A stretch of 50,135 bases of DNA. Source: Rhodothermales bacterium (GTDB lineage Bacteria; Bacteroidota; Rhodothermia; Rhodothermales; Bin80). The stretch is taken from the NCBI GenBank assembly GCA_028278205.1, contig JANQES010000042.1:1-50135 (forward strand). The letters are read 5' to 3'. Each line of letters starts with the position of its first letter. Positions within the stretch are counted from its first letter, which is position 1. This document shows positions 1 to 10,853 of this stretch, in pieces. The translations under genes were made by a program, and so were the position numbers. The notes below the pieces were generated by a model, which saw only the letters and a program-made list of their open reading frames with translations, ran no database searches and was not told the origin of the DNA.

Positions 1-696
1 GCTATCGAAGCCTTCGAGCACGTCGGCGGTGACGTCCCAGGTGGCTTCGCCGGTAGCGCCGTTGGTCATCAAGAACTGATCGGTGGCCGTCTCTTCGAAG
101 TTGCCGCCGTTCCATCTCGGCTGACAATTGGGCCAAAAGTTGGCAATGTTGGAGTCGATGGCACATCGCCACGTCACGCCCTCGCCCTCGCCGCGCGTCT
201 TCTGGAAGAAGGGTAGGCCGAAGGCTTTGCCATTGCCCTCGACCCAGTCTTCGAGGAGGCGATGCGCATCGACGGTGCGCCCGTTGCGTCCCCAGAAATT
301 GGGATCATTGGCAGGGTGGATCGTCAAAACCAGCGTGGCTGAGAGCACGTTGGAGAGGTCGATATTACGCAGGTCGAAGCCGACGACCAGGCGCCGTAGC
401 GTGCCCAGATGAAGCCGCCGGTTGGCGCCTTCGTTCTGGTTTGGAGAGGCCCATCGCAGGAAGGCGTCTTTGTCGGTGTAGACTGTGACGGTGTTTTCAG
501 CCGTCGTGGCCTGAATGCTGGCGGTGTCCTGAACGCGGCGATCAAGGGTTTGCGCCTCTACCGTTCCAGCAAAACCAACAAGGACGATCAAGGCCGCTGC
601 CAGACCGGGCAACATGCGAGGACCGGGGAGTGTGCGGCGAATCGGCCTCAAGGCGGCCACAGTTGTCAGAAAGAGCAATCGCAGTCGATTTGGCAT
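1..696 (-). CDS. Secreted DNRLRE-like module protein, N-terminal part (runs off the window)
   Basis: The minus-strand frame is open from the window edge to an ATG at 696, with AGGAGG at 706-711 at good spacing. The visible 232 residues begin with a long hydrophobic N-terminus (LPGLAAALIVLVGFAGTVEA, cleavage likely at VEA|Q near residue 49), so the product is exported. From about residue 68 it matches, with the same order of motifs ([52 protein letters not shown]), the two DNRLRE/CBM96-like beta-sandwich modules in the gene ending at 5793. The C-terminus is missing, so I cannot see whether it ends in a T9SS sorting domain like its neighbours. The DNRLRE assignment rests on pattern recognition; a carbohydrate-binding or structural surface role is inference. 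Confidence 0.8.
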   Translation of the reverse strand, partial: MPNRLRLLFLTTVAALRPIRRTLPGPRMLPGLAAALIVLVGFAGTVEAQTLDRRVQDTASIQATTAENTVTVYTDKDAFLRWASPNQNEGANRRLHLGTLRRLVVGFDLRNIDLSNVLSATLVLTIHPANDPNFWGRNGRTVDAHRLLEDWVEGNGKAFGLPFFQKTRGEGEGVTWRCAIDSNIANFWPNCQPRWNGGNFEETATDQFLMTNGATGEATWDVTADVLEGFDS

Positions 697-1009
697 AGAT
701 GAGTTCCTCCTGGTTGGAGTCCCCTGCACAAGGATCACACGAGGCACAAACGGTGAGCGGGGCTGGTGGCGAATTTTCGACAAATAAGTAAAGATCGAAG
801 TATTGGCGCAAGTCCCGGCGCAAATTCTTTTGAAAAAGAAAGGCAGCCCGGTTCTATTGCACCTTTAAACACGCGAGAGCAGACGCTTTCACCTGCCCTC
901 GCATGTTGTTAGTTGAATGAATTTTGACCGTCAAATTCGGTAAGGCTTGAGCCAGGCCAGCAGGCCTCATCCTTATCCGCGTTGGCGGGTCAAAATTCAT
1001 AAGGGTCAT
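697..1009. other. Spacer between two same-strand secreted-protein genes
   Basis: It holds the ribosome-binding site and leader of the gene starting at 696, and the terminator hairpin at 864-904 that serves the gene ending at 1010. No coding region or RNA gene is visible. Confidence 0.6.
864..904 (-). terminator. Terminator-like hairpin downstream of the 7-repeat protein gene
   Basis: Read on the minus strand, a 13-bp stem (arms at 892-904 and 869-881, two G-U pairs) closes a 10-nt loop and is followed by GTTTAAAGG. It is about 106 bases after the stop at 1010. It is nearly the same sequence as the hairpin at 5704-5744 behind the paralogous gene. The T-run is short, so termination is probable rather than certain. 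Confidence 0.65.
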
Positions 1010-4000
1010 CTACTTCATCAGCAACATCGTCTTGACGAAGTGGCCGGCGGGCGTCTCCAGGCGGTAGAGGTAAGCGCCGCTGGGCAACGTCGCCCCGTCG
1101 AAAACGACCTCGTGGATGCCTGCCTTGCGCGCGCCATCGACGAGCACGCGCACTCGCCGGCCCAGCATGTCGTAGACGATCAGCCGCACCTGCGCCGCCT
1201 CCGGCAACCCGAAGCGGATCCGCGTGACGGGGTTGAACGGGTTGGGATAGTTGGCTTCCAACTGGAACGTCTCCGGAATCTCTGCCTCGACTTCCAACGT
1301 CGCCACAGGCGCATCCGTACTGACGCGGTCGTCGCCTTCGTCGTCATCATCACCGCCGTCGTCGTCATCGCCGTCGTCGTCGTCATCGCCGTCGTCGTCA
1401 TCATCGCCGCCGTCGTCATCGTCATCGTCGCCGCCTGGCGCAGGCGGTGTGGCCTCGTCTGAGGCGGTGTTGCCCGAGGCATCGGTGGCCGTGCAGCGCA
1501 GCACCGACGGACCGCCCCCACTCACCGCCTTCAACGCGCCCTGTCCGTTGAAGAGATACACGATGTTGCCGCCGCCGCCATCGTCGTCGTCGTCGCCATC
1601 GTCGCCGCTGCTGAGCGAGAGCACCTGGCCGTTTTCGACCTCGACACCCCCGGCAGCCTGCACGTCGGCCCAGAGCGCCTGCGGATCCGGCCCCTGCACA
1701 ACGACCTTGTTTTGCCCCAGCTTGAACTGGATCCGTTTCTTGTTCTTGGTCTTGAATTTGACCGTCGGGTTGTTCAGCGTAGGCGTGACGATGACCGGCG
1801 TGATGGTCGGGTCGTCGTCGCAGGTGTCGGTGGCGGTACACGCAATACTGAAACTGCCGCCACCGCCGTCGTCGTCATCGTCATTACCGCCGCCGGATTC
1901 GGGAATCAGTTCGGCTGAAACCTCCGGCGGCGTCGTATCGACGACGTTCACGGTCCGCGTTTCGGTGCCCTCGTTCGTGCCGTCGGTGGCGGTGTAGATG
2001 ATCTCGTAGGAGCCCGGCGTCTCCCCGACCTCACCCGATATCGTGACCTCGACGGGGCCGACGCAGGCATCGAGGGCAGTAGCGCCGGGCTCTTCGTACT
2101 CGTCCACGCCGCATTCGAGCGTCACCGGGTTGTCGCCCAGGAGAGTGATCACCGGCGGCTGGGTATCGGCAATGGTGATGACGACCTCGTCGGAATCCTC
2201 AAGGCCGCTCTGGTTACGGACGGTCAGCGTGATGACGTGCTGCCCGAACGAGAGGTTCACGGTCACCACCGCGCCGGTGGCGATGATCGTTCCGTCTTCG
2301 GTCCAGGTGTAGGTCAGTTCCTCGCCGTTAGGATCGGACGAGCCCGAGCCGTCGAGCGTCACTGCCGTGTCGGCGAAATCTTCAGCCCCCGTGCATTCGA
2401 TGTCCTGATCCGGACCGGCATTGGCGGTCGGCGCATTCGCATCAGCGACGATGGCCAGATCATCGACGGCCGGATCGCCCGTGACGACGAGCCCGCCGAT
2501 GACGCCGGTGATCGGGCTGGTGGTATTCGTCAAGACCGACCCGAAGGGCGCTCCGAGCGGCACCATGAGCGTGACGCTGAACGTGCACGAAGCCCCCGCT
2601 GCCAGGCTGCCGCCAGTGAAAGTCAGCAGCCCGGCGCCGCTGATCGTGCCGCCGCAGACGTTCTGCGTGCCGCTGGTGCTGATCAGGCCCGAAAAGACGC
2701 CTTCGAGGTTATCCGTGAAGGCGATGTCTGAAGCCGCCTGCGCCTGGTCATCGTTGGTGATGGTGAATTCGAGGGTTACGGTGCCGCCCGGCGTGGCCGG
2801 GTCGTCCGTGAACTCCTTGGTGAATGTGAGCGAGGACACTGCCGCCACCGTCAAGTCGTCCGTGGCCGACGTGAGCGCGACAAGCTCGCCATCGATGGCG
2901 GCAGATTCACCGCTCGTCGTGTTGAGGTACGTGTCGGGCGTGGCATCGGCGGGCACCTGCAAGATCACGCTGAAAGTGCATGACTCGCCTGCCGCGAGGA
3001 TGCCGTCCCTAAACGCCAACGTGGTTCCGAATAGGAAATCGAGCGTGCCCGTGCCAACACCCGGACTTTTTTCACAGACGTCGGTCATGGGGAAGGTGCC
3101 CACTGCCGCAAGGTCGTCCAGCACGTCGTCGAGATTGTCATCGAATCGAATGCCCGTGGCGTTGGCGCTCGCCCCGATTCCGCTATTGGTGAGCGTGAAC
3201 TCCAGCGTGACCGTCCCGCCGGGCGCTGCCGGGGGGTCGTCGGCGAATGCCTTGGTCAGGCGCAGCGGCGCCACCACCAGATTGTCGGCAGCCCTCTCCC
3301 CCGTCACATTCAATTCCTCCACCATCGCCGTGACGTTGTTGGTCTCATTGAGGTAGTTGCCGGCAGCGGCGTCAACCGGCACGTCGAGCGACACACTGAA
3401 GGCGCACTCGTCAGCCGGCGGAAGACTCCCGCCGCTGAATTCGATAGTGACGCCGCCATCGGGCGTACTGACGGTGCCGCCACAGGCGCTGAAAGGCAAC
3501 CCCGTCGCCAGGAGGCCAGGGAGCACCGTGCTCAGATCGTCCGTGAACGCGATATTGGCGGCGCCGAAGGGGGCATCATCGCTGAGTGTGAGCGTAAACT
3601 CAAGTATCACCGAAGAGCCGGGGCTCACCGGGTCGTCTTTGAATTCTTTGCTGATACCCGGCGCCGCGACGATGCTCAGATCGTCGCTGGCCGGATCGCC
3701 TTCTACTTCTTCGCCGCCGAGCAGGCCGGTGATGGCGCTCGTGGTGTTGGGGTAGATGCCGTTGGCAGCCTCCACAGACACGTCGAGCACGAGGTCGAAC
3801 GTACACGAGGCGCCCGGATCCAGGCTGGCGCCCGAAAGCATGAGCCTGGCCGGGATCCCCGACCCCGAAGGCACTTCAACGAGCGGCGTGAAGGTGAAGT
3901 CGGAGCCGGCGCCGCACGCACTCCCGTCTGCCGGCACCGAGGAGGCTGTCGGCAACTCCTCGACGAAGATGTCTTCAAACGTGATGTCAGTCAACGTCTC

Positions 4001-5416
4001 CGTCGCGCTGCTGTTGGTGATGGTGAACCTCAGCGTGGTCGTGCTACCGGCTGCCACCGGGTCGTCGATGAACTCCTTGGTCAGCGTCGGCGGCGCCGCC
4101 TCGACGAAGAGGTTGTCCGTAGCCGGGTTGCCCGAGACGGGTTGGCCATCGAGGTCGGCAGTAATCGTGCTCGTGGTGTTGGGGTAGGATCCGGGAGATG
4201 CAGACGGCACCAAGAGCGCAACGCTGAACGTACAATCTCCTTCAGGACCGAGACCGCCGCCGCTGAATGTGAGGATGCCGGACGCGAAATCGACCGTGCC
4301 CCCACAGGCCGCCTTCGGCAGCGTCTCGTTCGGCGCCAGCCCCAAAAGCACGGCGTCCAGGTTGTCGGTGAAGCTGATGTTGGTGGCAGAACTTCGGCGG
4401 TCGAGGTTTCTGATGTTGAATTCAAGATCGACCGTCCCGCCCGACGCCACCGGGTCGTTGGTAAATTCTTTGGTAAACGCGAACACCGCCGGCGTCACCG
4501 TCAGCACAGCACTCGCCTTGCCGCTCGACCGAGAAGAACCGGAAGGCGGCGTGGACGTCAACTCCTCCGTGACGTTGACGAGCGAGCCGGTGGCACCGCC
4601 GATCACATCGACCGTGACGGTACAAGTCGCCCCAGCGGCCAACGCCGGGAAGACGACAGTGCCGTTAGCGTCGAGGATGATGACGCTTGTTCCGGCATCG
4701 GCGATGAGCGTCGGTGGGATGGTGGCCGTGCCGCAGTCCGTGAAGGCATTCGACGGCGAGGCGATCACCATCCCCGGCGGCAGGTTGTCGGTGAAGTCCA
4801 ACGTGATCGCCGCCGTACTGTTGAACTGGTTGTCGAGGGTCAACGTGAGCGTGCTTCTGCCCCCGAAGGAGACCGTACTCGGCGCGAAGCTCTTGGTGAA
4901 ACTCGGTCGATCCGTACGCACGGTCAGATCGGCTGTGGCCGGGCCGCTGTTGCCGGCATCCGAGGTCAAATCCCCCGAAATGTTGGTGAAGGTACCGACG
5001 ACATTGCTGGTGACATCGACGAAGACCGAGCATGTAGAGGATGCAGCGATCTCGCCGCCGCTGTAGCTGATCGTCGAGCCGCCGCCGGGCGCGCTGAGCG
5101 TGCCGCCGAAGCAGTCCGTTGAAGCGTTGGCCGGCGAGGCGATGGTTATCTGGGGGGGCAAGACATCGGTAAAAGCCAGGTCTCGCGCGCCGGCCGAACC
5201 GTTGGTGTTGTCGATGTCGAACCGGAGTGTGCTGACGCTGCGAGCGGCGATAGTGCCCGGCAAAAAGACTTTGGAGAACGTCGGCGGCGGCGTTTGCGCA
5301 TGAGCCTCCGTCACGCCGCCAAAAGCCGGGAGCATCAGCAAAAGGAGAAGACCACAGAGAGCCGCGACGGAATGCCGGCAACCTGCCAATGAGGTACTGA
5401 GCGATGCAGTAATCAT
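1010..5416 (-). CDS. Giant secreted protein: seven DUF11/DUF7933-like repeats, PKD and DUF5011-like domains, Asp-rich linkers, T9SS sorting domain
   Basis: 1468 aa. Residues 1-41 form a signal peptide ending EAHA|QT. Seven tandem beta-sandwich repeats of about 130 residues follow (starting near 43, 170, 311, 442, 585, 720 and 865), each opening with a (S/T)K.F..(D)P...G.T..L.F.I.N signature and containing a C...(L)...F.GG.L...(A)(S/D)CTF.V.L.VP core and a Y.N.T(S) end, typical of DUF11/DUF7933 surface repeats. A PKD domain (about 990-1085, NAGPDQ...LDGSGSSDP) and a DUF5011/HYR-like domain (about 1087-1165) follow. Residues about 1175-1380 are linkers with long Asp/Gly runs. The last 85 residues (NYPNPFNP...VYDMLGRRVR...G.YLYRL) are a T9SS type A sorting domain, so the protein should be exported through the outer membrane and anchored or released. 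Adhesive or stalk-like function is inference. The start at 5416 has no clear Shine-Dalgarno; it was chosen because it gives a full signal peptide. Confidence 0.9.
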   Translation of the reverse strand: MITASLSTSLAGCRHSVAALCGLLLLLMLPAFGGVTEAHAQTPPPTFSKVFLPGTIAARSVSTLRFDIDNTNGSAGARDLAFTDVLPPQITIASPANASTDCFGGTLSAPGGGSTISYSGGEIAASSTCSVFVDVTSNVVGTFTNISGDLTSDAGNSGPATADLTVRTDRPSFTKSFAPSTVSFGGRSTLTLTLDNQFNSTAAITLDFTDNLPPGMVIASPSNAFTDCGTATIPPTLIADAGTSVIILDANGTVVFPALAAGATCTVTVDVIGGATGSLVNVTEELTSTPPSGSSRSSGKASAVLTVTPAVFAFTKEFTNDPVASGGTVDLEFNIRNLDRRSSATNISFTDNLDAVLLGLAPNETLPKAACGGTVDFASGILTFSGGGLGPEGDCTFSVALLVPSASPGSYPNTTSTITADLDGQPVSGNPATDNLFVEAAPPTLTKEFIDDPVAAGSTTTLRFTITNSSATETLTDITFEDIFVEELPTASSVPADGSACGAGSDFTFTPLVEVPSGSGIPARLMLSGASLDPGASCTFDLVLDVSVEAANGIYPNTTSAITGLLGGEEVEGDPASDDLSIVAAPGISKEFKDDPVSPGSSVILEFTLTLSDDAPFGAANIAFTDDLSTVLPGLLATGLPFSACGGTVSTPDGGVTIEFSGGSLPPADECAFSVSLDVPVDAAAGNYLNETNNVTAMVEELNVTGERAADNLVVAPLRLTKAFADDPPAAPGGTVTLEFTLTNSGIGASANATGIRFDDNLDDVLDDLAAVGTFPMTDVCEKSPGVGTGTLDFLFGTTLAFRDGILAAGESCTFSVILQVPADATPDTYLNTTSGESAAIDGELVALTSATDDLTVAAVSSLTFTKEFTDDPATPGGTVTLEFTITNDDQAQAASDIAFTDNLEGVFSGLISTSGTQNVCGGTISGAGLLTFTGGSLAAGASCTFSVTLMVPLGAPFGSVLTNTTSPITGVIGGLVVTGDPAVDDLAIVADANAPTANAGPDQDIECTGAEDFADTAVTLDGSGSSDPNGEELTYTWTEDGTIIATGAVVTVNLSFGQHVITLTVRNQSGLEDSDEVVITIADTQPPVITLLGDNPVTLECGVDEYEEPGATALDACVGPVEVTISGEVGETPGSYEIIYTATDGTNEGTETRTVNVVDTTPPEVSAELIPESGGGNDDDDDGGGGSFSIACTATDTCDDDPTITPVIVTPTLNNPTVKFKTKNKKRIQFKLGQNKVVVQGPDPQALWADVQAAGGVEVENGQVLSLSSGDDGDDDDDGGGGNIVYLFNGQGALKAVSGGGPSVLRCTATDASGNTASDEATPPAPGGDDDDDDGGDDDDDGDDDDDGDDDDGGDDDDEGDDRVSTDAPVATLEVEAEIPETFQLEANYPNPFNPVTRIRFGLPEAAQVRLIVYDMLGRRVRVLVDGARKAGIHEVVFDGATLPSGAYLYRLETPAGHFVKTMLLMK
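1325..1435. repeat. Low-complexity Asp-codon repeat inside the gene
   Basis: On the coding (minus) strand this is an almost uninterrupted run of GAC/GAT with GGC/GGT, encoding DDDDD and GG blocks. Shorter blocks occur near 1575-1605 and 1860-1890. The regular spacing of synonymous codons suggests expansion by slippage. Acidic Asp clusters between domains may bind Ca2+ (inference). Confidence 0.8.
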
Positions 5417-5792
5417 GAGCGCAGGGCGTATAAAACCAACGAACGGGTGAGGTCAACCGATCCTGGCCCACGCCAGCTCAAATCAAGTCAACAGCACCAA
5501 CAGTCGAGGCGAAAGGAACAAGACCAGCCGGTGGGCAACGTCCACATAAGGCCTGAGGGGGGATGAGAAGCCGCGGGCGTTTTTTAAAGGAACGCTTAAT
5601 AAAGGGCAGATGAAGGCATTGATGCAAATCAAGTTGAGACATCGGACGATAAAAGACAAAGAGGGTCGATTTGTTAATGAAAACGTAGCATCAGGCCGGC
5701 TCTAAAAACACGCGAGGACAGACGCTATCGCCTGCCCTCGCGTGCTTTTGATTTCCATGTCTAACGCCATTCGGCGTCATTTTCTGCATGGA
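5417..5792. other. Leader of the 7-repeat gene and terminator of the 8-repeat gene
   Basis: No gene is visible. Several blocks are shared with the leader of the paralogous gene at 10.86 kb, in the same order and similar spacing: 5445-5463 with 10882-10900, 5476-5501 with 10912-10932, and ATGCAAATC at 5622-5630 with 11048-11056. On the coding strand the last reads GATTTGCAT, about 205 bases before the start, and could mark the promoter. The function of these blocks is inference. Confidence 0.5.
5704..5744 (-). terminator. Rho-independent terminator of the 8-repeat secreted protein gene
   Basis: On the minus strand CACGCGAGGGCAG (5732-5744) pairs with CTGTCCTCGCGTG (5709-5721): 13 bp with one G-U, a 10-nt loop, then TTTTTAGA. 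It lies about 50 bases past the stop at 5793. A near copy ends the neighbouring paralog (864-904). Confidence 0.85.
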
Positions 5793-8700
5793 TTATTTCA
5801 TCAGCAGCATCGTCTTGACGAAGTGGCCGGCGGGCGTCTCCAGGCGGTAGAGGTAGGTTCCGCTGGCGAGGTCGCCGGCTTCGAAGACCACCTCGTGCCG
5901 GCCTGCCGCGCGCGCGCCATCGACGAGCACGCGCACCTGGCGGCCCAGCACGTCGTAGACCACCAGCCGCACCACCGCCGACTCCGGCACGTCGAAACGG
6001 ATCGTCGTCTGCGGGTTGAACGGGTTGGGATAGTTGCTTTCGAGCGCGAAGACCTCCGGCACTTCCTGCACCTGCTCTAACCCGAAGCCGGTGGTGGCGG
6101 CGCGTGCCTGGGCGCCAGCATCGAAATCGAGCACCAGGCGAGGCGCCAGATCACTGTTGCCGGCCACGTCCGGGTGATTGTTCGAATAGAACCGCGCGTT
6201 GCCGTTGCCCGACGTTTTCTTGAGCAACCAGCTATCCGTGCCGGCCACCACGTCTGCCGTCACGTCCCACGAAACCTCCCCGCTGAGCCCGTTGGTGATC
6301 AACGCCTGATCGGAAGCGGTGGCGGTGAAGTTGCCGCCGTTCCACGGCGGGGAGCAGTTGGAGACCTGATTTTCGATGGCCGCGTCGTCGGCACAGTTCC
6401 ACGTGACGCCGTGTCCGGTGCCGCGTGTCTGCTCGGAGCCGGGCACATTCATGCCTTTGCCGTTGCCTTCGACGAAGGCATCGAGGAGGCTATGGGCATC
6501 GACGGTGCGTCCACTCGGACCCCAGTTGCCCGGATCGTTGTCGTCGTTGATGGTCAAGACGAGCTGGGCATTGGTGACGCTGGCAACGTTAACGCCGCTG
6601 AGATCGAAGCCGACGACGAGGCGGCGGCTTTCACCGAGGTGGAGCAGCGGGTTGATGCCTTCGTTGCGGTTTTTGGCGCCGGGCCGGAGGATGCTGTCGC
6701 GGTCCGCCGTGACGGTCTCGTCGCCGTCGCAGACGTCGCCGGTGCCGTCGTTGTCGGCGTCTTCCTGGCCGGGGTTGAAGTCGAGCGGGCAGTTATCCGA
6801 CGCGTCGGCGATGCCGTCGTTGTCGTCGTCGTTATCACAGACGTCGCCCTGACCGTCTTCGTCGGTGTCTTGCTGATCGGCGTTGGGATCCGAGGGGCAG
6901 TTGTCCGAGACGTCGGGCACGCCGTCGCCGTCGCTGTCCAGGATGTCGAAGGTGAGCACCAGGCGGGGCGCCAGGTCGGGATTGGTCGCTACGTCGTCGT
7001 TCTCCTTCGTGTAGAACCGCGCGTTGCCGCTGCCCGACGTCTTCTTGAGCAACCAGCTATCGGAGCCGGCCTGCACGTCTGCCGTCACGTCCCAGATAAC
7101 CTCGCCGGTGGCGCCGTTGGTCATCAAGAACTGGTCGGTGGCCGTCGATGCAAAATTACCGCCGTTCCAGGGTGCTCCAGCACAGTTCGTCGCGCTGTTT
7201 TCGATGGCCGTGTCGGTGGCGCACTTCCAGGTGACGCCGTCTCCGGAGCCGCGCGTCTGCTCAGAACCGGGCAGCCCCATGCCCTTGCCGTCGCCCTCAG
7301 CAAAGGCTTCGAGCAGGCGGTGGGCGTCGATGGTGCGCCCGCTGGAGCCCCACTGGCCGGGCGGATCGTCGTCGTCGATCGTAACGATGAGCAAGGCCGA
7401 GGCCACCGCCGAGACATCGATGCCGGTGAAATCGAAGCCGACGACGAGGCGCCGGTTGTCGCCGAGGTGGAGCAGCGGGTTGGCGCCTTCGTTGCGGTTT
7501 TTAGACCCGGACCGGAGGAAGCTGTCTTTGATCGTGGTGAGGGTTTCGCCCGGCTCGAAGACGTCCAGGTTATCCGTGGCGGGATCGGCGGTTATCTGGG
7601 TGCCGCCTACCTGAGCCGTCGCGCTGCTCGTGGTGTTGAGATAGCTGCCGCTCTCGGCGCCGGAGGGCACGTCGAGGGTCGCCGAGAACGTACACGACGT
7701 GCCGCGCGCCAGGGTGCCGCCGCTGAACGTCAGGGTACTGGTGCCGCTGAGCGTCCCTCCACAAACATTCGCCGGCAGCCCGGTGGCCGCCAGCCCCGTG
7801 AGCACGGCGTCGAGATCATCCGTGAAGGCGATGTCCGTAGCATCGACCGAGCCTTCAAACGAAAGCGTAAACTCCAGCACCACCTGCTCGCCCGGCAACA
7901 CCGGATCATCGAGGAACGTCTTGGTCAAGGTCAACGCAGCGCTGCCGCCGACGACGTTGAGGTCATCGGTGGCCGGGTCGGCAGTTTGTTGTTGACCGCC
8001 GACGTCCGCCGTGAGGCTGCTCGTCGTATTGGTATAGGTGCCTTCCTCTGCCTCAGCCGGCACCGTGACCGAGACGGTGAACGTACACGATTCGTCCGGC
8101 GCCAGCGTGCCGCCCGTCAGCGATATGGTGCTGGTGCCGCTGAGTTGCGAGCCCGTCCCGCAAACGTCACTGACCGGCAGCCCCGTCGCCACGGTGCCCG
8201 AAAGCATCGCATCGAGATCGTCCGTGAAGGCGATGCTGGTGGCATCGCTCGGCCCCACATACCCGATCTCGAACTCCAGATCCACTGTTTCGCCGGGCGC
8301 CACCGATCCTTCGGAAAACGCTTTCGTCAAGATCAGCGAAATCAGCGTCGGGTCTTGCACGATCAGGTCATCTGTGGCAGGGGGGAGCGTGACGGGCGAG
8401 CCGCCGATGGTGGCGGTCACATTGCTCGTCGTATTCGTATACGTGTCTGGGTCCGCGCCGGCAGGCACCTGCACCGACACGTCGAACGAGCACGAAGCGC
8501 CGCCGTCAAGCGCACCGCCCGTGAAGAACAACAGATCGCCCACCAGGATCAGCGAAGAACCTGAACCGCAGATGTCGTTGAGCGGCAGCCCGGTGGCCGT
8601 CAGGCCGTCGACTACGTTGCCGAGATCATCAGAAAAAGTAATGCCGGAGGCTGCGGCGCTAGTCCCGATGCCGCTGTTGGTGAGCGTGAAGCGGAGGTTG

Positions 8701-10853
8701 ACCGTGCCGCCGGGCGCCACCGGGTCGTCGGTGAATTCCTTCGCCAGGACCAGCGGCGAGATGAGCAGGTCGTCTTTGGCCGAGGTGCCTGTCACGGCCA
8801 GCCCGGCCACGGTCGCCGTGAGGGCGCTGGTTGTGTTTTGGTAAATGCCGCTTGCCGCCGCCGAGGGCACGTCGAGCGTTACACTGAACGTACACGAAGC
8901 GCCCGCCGCGAGCGTCCCGCCGCTGAGGCTCAACACCGACGTGCCGCTCAACGAAGAGCCCGTGCCGCAAGGATTGCTCGGCAACGTCCCCGAGACTACC
9001 AACCCCGAAACAACCGCATCGAGATCGTCCGAAAAGGCGATGTTCGAAGCAGCCTCCGTCTCGTTTGTGTTGTCGATGGTAAACGCAAGCGTCACCGTGC
9101 CGCCGGGAAGGGCCGGATCGTCGGTGAACTCTTTGCTGAATTCCGGCGGCGCCACCACGACGAGGTTATCCGTGGCCGGAAAACCTTCTATCGGTCCTTC
9201 GCCCCCAACCAGCGCCGTGATGCTGCTGGTGATGTTGGTGTACGTGCCCGAGGCCACATCGGAAGGCACCGTCAGCGTGACGTCGAAGGTACACGTGCCT
9301 CCGCCCGCGAGGCTGCCGCCGCTCACCGAAAGAGCCTGCCGGTCGATGCCGAGACTGATGAGCGCTATCGTAGACGAGGCGCCGCAGAACCCTCCAGCCG
9401 GCAACGTCGCTGTCACCGGGAACGGCAGAAACGTCGTCAGTTCGTCGGTGAAAGCGGCGTCGGTCAGTGTCAGGGTCGCGTTGGTGTTCTCGATGGTGAA
9501 CCGGAGCGTGACGTCGCTGCCGGGGGAAACCGGGTCGTCGGTGAACTCTTTGGTCAACACCGGCGCGGTCTCGACGACGAGGTTGTCTGTGGCTTGATTA
9601 CCCGTTACCGGCTCGCCGCCTGCGTTGAGCGTGATGGCGCTCGTGGTGTTGGTGTAGGTGCCCGAGGTGGCGCCGGGCGGCACCTGCACCGTCACGCTGA
9701 AGGTACAGGTCGCTTCCGGATCGAGCGTGCCGCCGCTGAACGAGATGACACTCGTGCCCGTGACCTGCGAGCCGCTGCCGCAGACATCGCTGATCGGCAG
9801 CCCTATCGCCGCGGCGCCCGAAAGCATCGCATCGAGATCATCGGTGAAGGCGATGCTGGTGGCCGTATTACCCCGGTCCAGGTTGGTGATCGTGAATTCG
9901 AGTTCGACCGTCCCGCCCGGCGCTACCGGATCGTTGGTGAACGACTTGTTCAGGATATCACGCGGCACGTCGAGCGCCGCCGTGGCAAAGCCGCTAAATT
10001 CTGTTGAGGGCGACGCGCTCGCCAGTTCTCTCGATGTGTTGACGTAGGTGCCCGCCTCGGGAGCCGTCACGTCGATGCTGACGGTACAGGTTGCCCCCGC
10101 TGAGAGGACGCCTGCAAAAGCGGAGAAGGAGATGATCGTTATGCTGCCGGTGCCGCCGCCTTCGTCGACGTTAACGATGCCGCCGGGGCAGTCGGTCGTG
10201 ACGTTGGAGGGCGTAGCGGCCCCCAGCCCAATCGGCAGCGGATCGTTGAACGACAGGCTGGTGGCGTTGGCCGTGTTGAGCGTGTTGTCGATGGTGAACG
10301 TGAGCGTGCTGGTCCCCCCCGGCGTGATCGAAGCCGGCGCGAAGCTCTTGCTGAAACCGGGCCGCCCGGCATCGACCACGAGCGTGGCGACGGCCCTACT
10401 GCCTGGAATCGACGAGAGTTCGCCCGTCGGATCCACGTAGGTGCCCGGCGTGCTCTCCGTCACGTTGACGGTAACCGAACACGATTCGCCCGCGCCGAGC
10501 CGTCCATTGCTGAAAGCGATCTCGGCAGCGCCAATCGTATCGAGATTGCCGATGCAATCTGTAAAAGCACTGCTCGGATCGGCGAAGTTCACCAACAGCG
10601 TATCGCCGAAGGCAAGACCATCGACCGGGTTTTGCGTGTCCGGGTTGGTGAGGATGTACTCCACCGTGGCGGAACTACCGGGGCCGATGGTTCCCTGAAC
10701 AAAGGTCTTGGATAACGTCGGGTCGGGCGTCTGCGCGTGTGCCTCAGGCACTACAGCAAACACCATGAGAAAGATCAGGGCCAGGAGGCCCGTGCTCGCA
10801 GCGATGAACCGCTGGCGATTCAAGGAAGAAGCACGTGGGGATGCTGTAGACAT
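5793..10853 (-). CDS. Giant secreted protein: eight DUF11/DUF7933-like repeats, two DNRLRE-like modules flanking a thrombospondin type 3 segment, T9SS sorting domain
   Basis: About 1686 aa. An ATG at 10853 gives [10 protein letters not shown] and a signal peptide ending EAHA|QT; a GTG two codons upstream (10859) is also possible. Eight tandem beta-sandwich repeats of the same kind as in the neighbour cover about residues 43-1100. They are followed by a DNRLRE/CBM96-like module (about 1105-1305), a Ca2+-binding thrombospondin type 3 segment ([32 protein letters not shown], about 1305-1380), a second DNRLRE-like module (about 1380-1580) and a T9SS sorting domain ([15 protein letters not shown] to the end). 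It is expected at the cell surface. The C-terminal 85 residues are almost identical to those of the neighbour. Role (adhesion, matrix, polysaccharide binding) is inferred from domains only. Confidence 0.9.
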   Translation of the reverse strand: MSTASPRASSLNRQRFIAASTGLLALIFLMVFAVVPEAHAQTPDPTLSKTFVQGTIGPGSSATVEYILTNPDTQNPVDGLAFGDTLLVNFADPSSAFTDCIGNLDTIGAAEIAFSNGRLGAGESCSVTVNVTESTPGTYVDPTGELSSIPGSRAVATLVVDAGRPGFSKSFAPASITPGGTSTLTFTIDNTLNTANATSLSFNDPLPIGLGAATPSNVTTDCPGGIVNVDEGGGTGSITIISFSAFAGVLSAGATCTVSIDVTAPEAGTYVNTSRELASASPSTEFSGFATAALDVPRDILNKSFTNDPVAPGGTVELEFTITNLDRGNTATSIAFTDDLDAMLSGAAAIGLPISDVCGSGSQVTGTSVISFSGGTLDPEATCTFSVTVQVPPGATSGTYTNTTSAITLNAGGEPVTGNQATDNLVVETAPVLTKEFTDDPVSPGSDVTLRFTIENTNATLTLTDAAFTDELTTFLPFPVTATLPAGGFCGASSTIALISLGIDRQALSVSGGSLAGGGTCTFDVTLTVPSDVASGTYTNITSSITALVGGEGPIEGFPATDNLVVVAPPEFSKEFTDDPALPGGTVTLAFTIDNTNETEAASNIAFSDDLDAVVSGLVVSGTLPSNPCGTGSSLSGTSVLSLSGGTLAAGASCTFSVTLDVPSAAASGIYQNTTSALTATVAGLAVTGTSAKDDLLISPLVLAKEFTDDPVAPGGTVNLRFTLTNSGIGTSAAASGITFSDDLGNVVDGLTATGLPLNDICGSGSSLILVGDLLFFTGGALDGGASCSFDVSVQVPAGADPDTYTNTTSNVTATIGGSPVTLPPATDDLIVQDPTLISLILTKAFSEGSVAPGETVDLEFEIGYVGPSDATSIAFTDDLDAMLSGTVATGLPVSDVCGTGSQLSGTSTISLTGGTLAPDESCTFTVSVTVPAEAEEGTYTNTTSSLTADVGGQQQTADPATDDLNVVGGSAALTLTKTFLDDPVLPGEQVVLEFTLSFEGSVDATDIAFTDDLDAVLTGLAATGLPANVCGGTLSGTSTLTFSGGTLARGTSCTFSATLDVPSGAESGSYLNTTSSATAQVGGTQITADPATDNLDVFEPGETLTTIKDSFLRSGSKNRNEGANPLLHLGDNRRLVVGFDFTGIDVSAVASALLIVTIDDDDPPGQWGSSGRTIDAHRLLEAFAEGDGKGMGLPGSEQTRGSGDGVTWKCATDTAIENSATNCAGAPWNGGNFASTATDQFLMTNGATGEVIWDVTADVQAGSDSWLLKKTSGSGNARFYTKENDDVATNPDLAPRLVLTFDILDSDGDGVPDVSDNCPSDPNADQQDTDEDGQGDVCDNDDDNDGIADASDNCPLDFNPGQEDADNDGTGDVCDGDETVTADRDSILRPGAKNRNEGINPLLHLGESRRLVVGFDLSGVNVASVTNAQLVLTINDDNDPGNWGPSGRTVDAHSLLDAFVEGNGKGMNVPGSEQTRGTGHGVTWNCADDAAIENQVSNCSPPWNGGNFTATASDQALITNGLSGEVSWDVTADVVAGTDSWLLKKTSGNGNARFYSNNHPDVAGNSDLAPRLVLDFDAGAQARAATTGFGLEQVQEVPEVFALESNYPNPFNPQTTIRFDVPESAVVRLVVYDVLGRQVRVLVDGARAAGRHEVVFEAGDLASGTYLYRLETPAGHFVKTMLLMK

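Noticed and set aside
6174..8564. 796-codon plus-strand frame opposite the 8-repeat surface protein
   Set aside because: Its repeated Arg/Val/Gly-rich text mirrors the repeats of the real gene on the other strand; no start signal or family.
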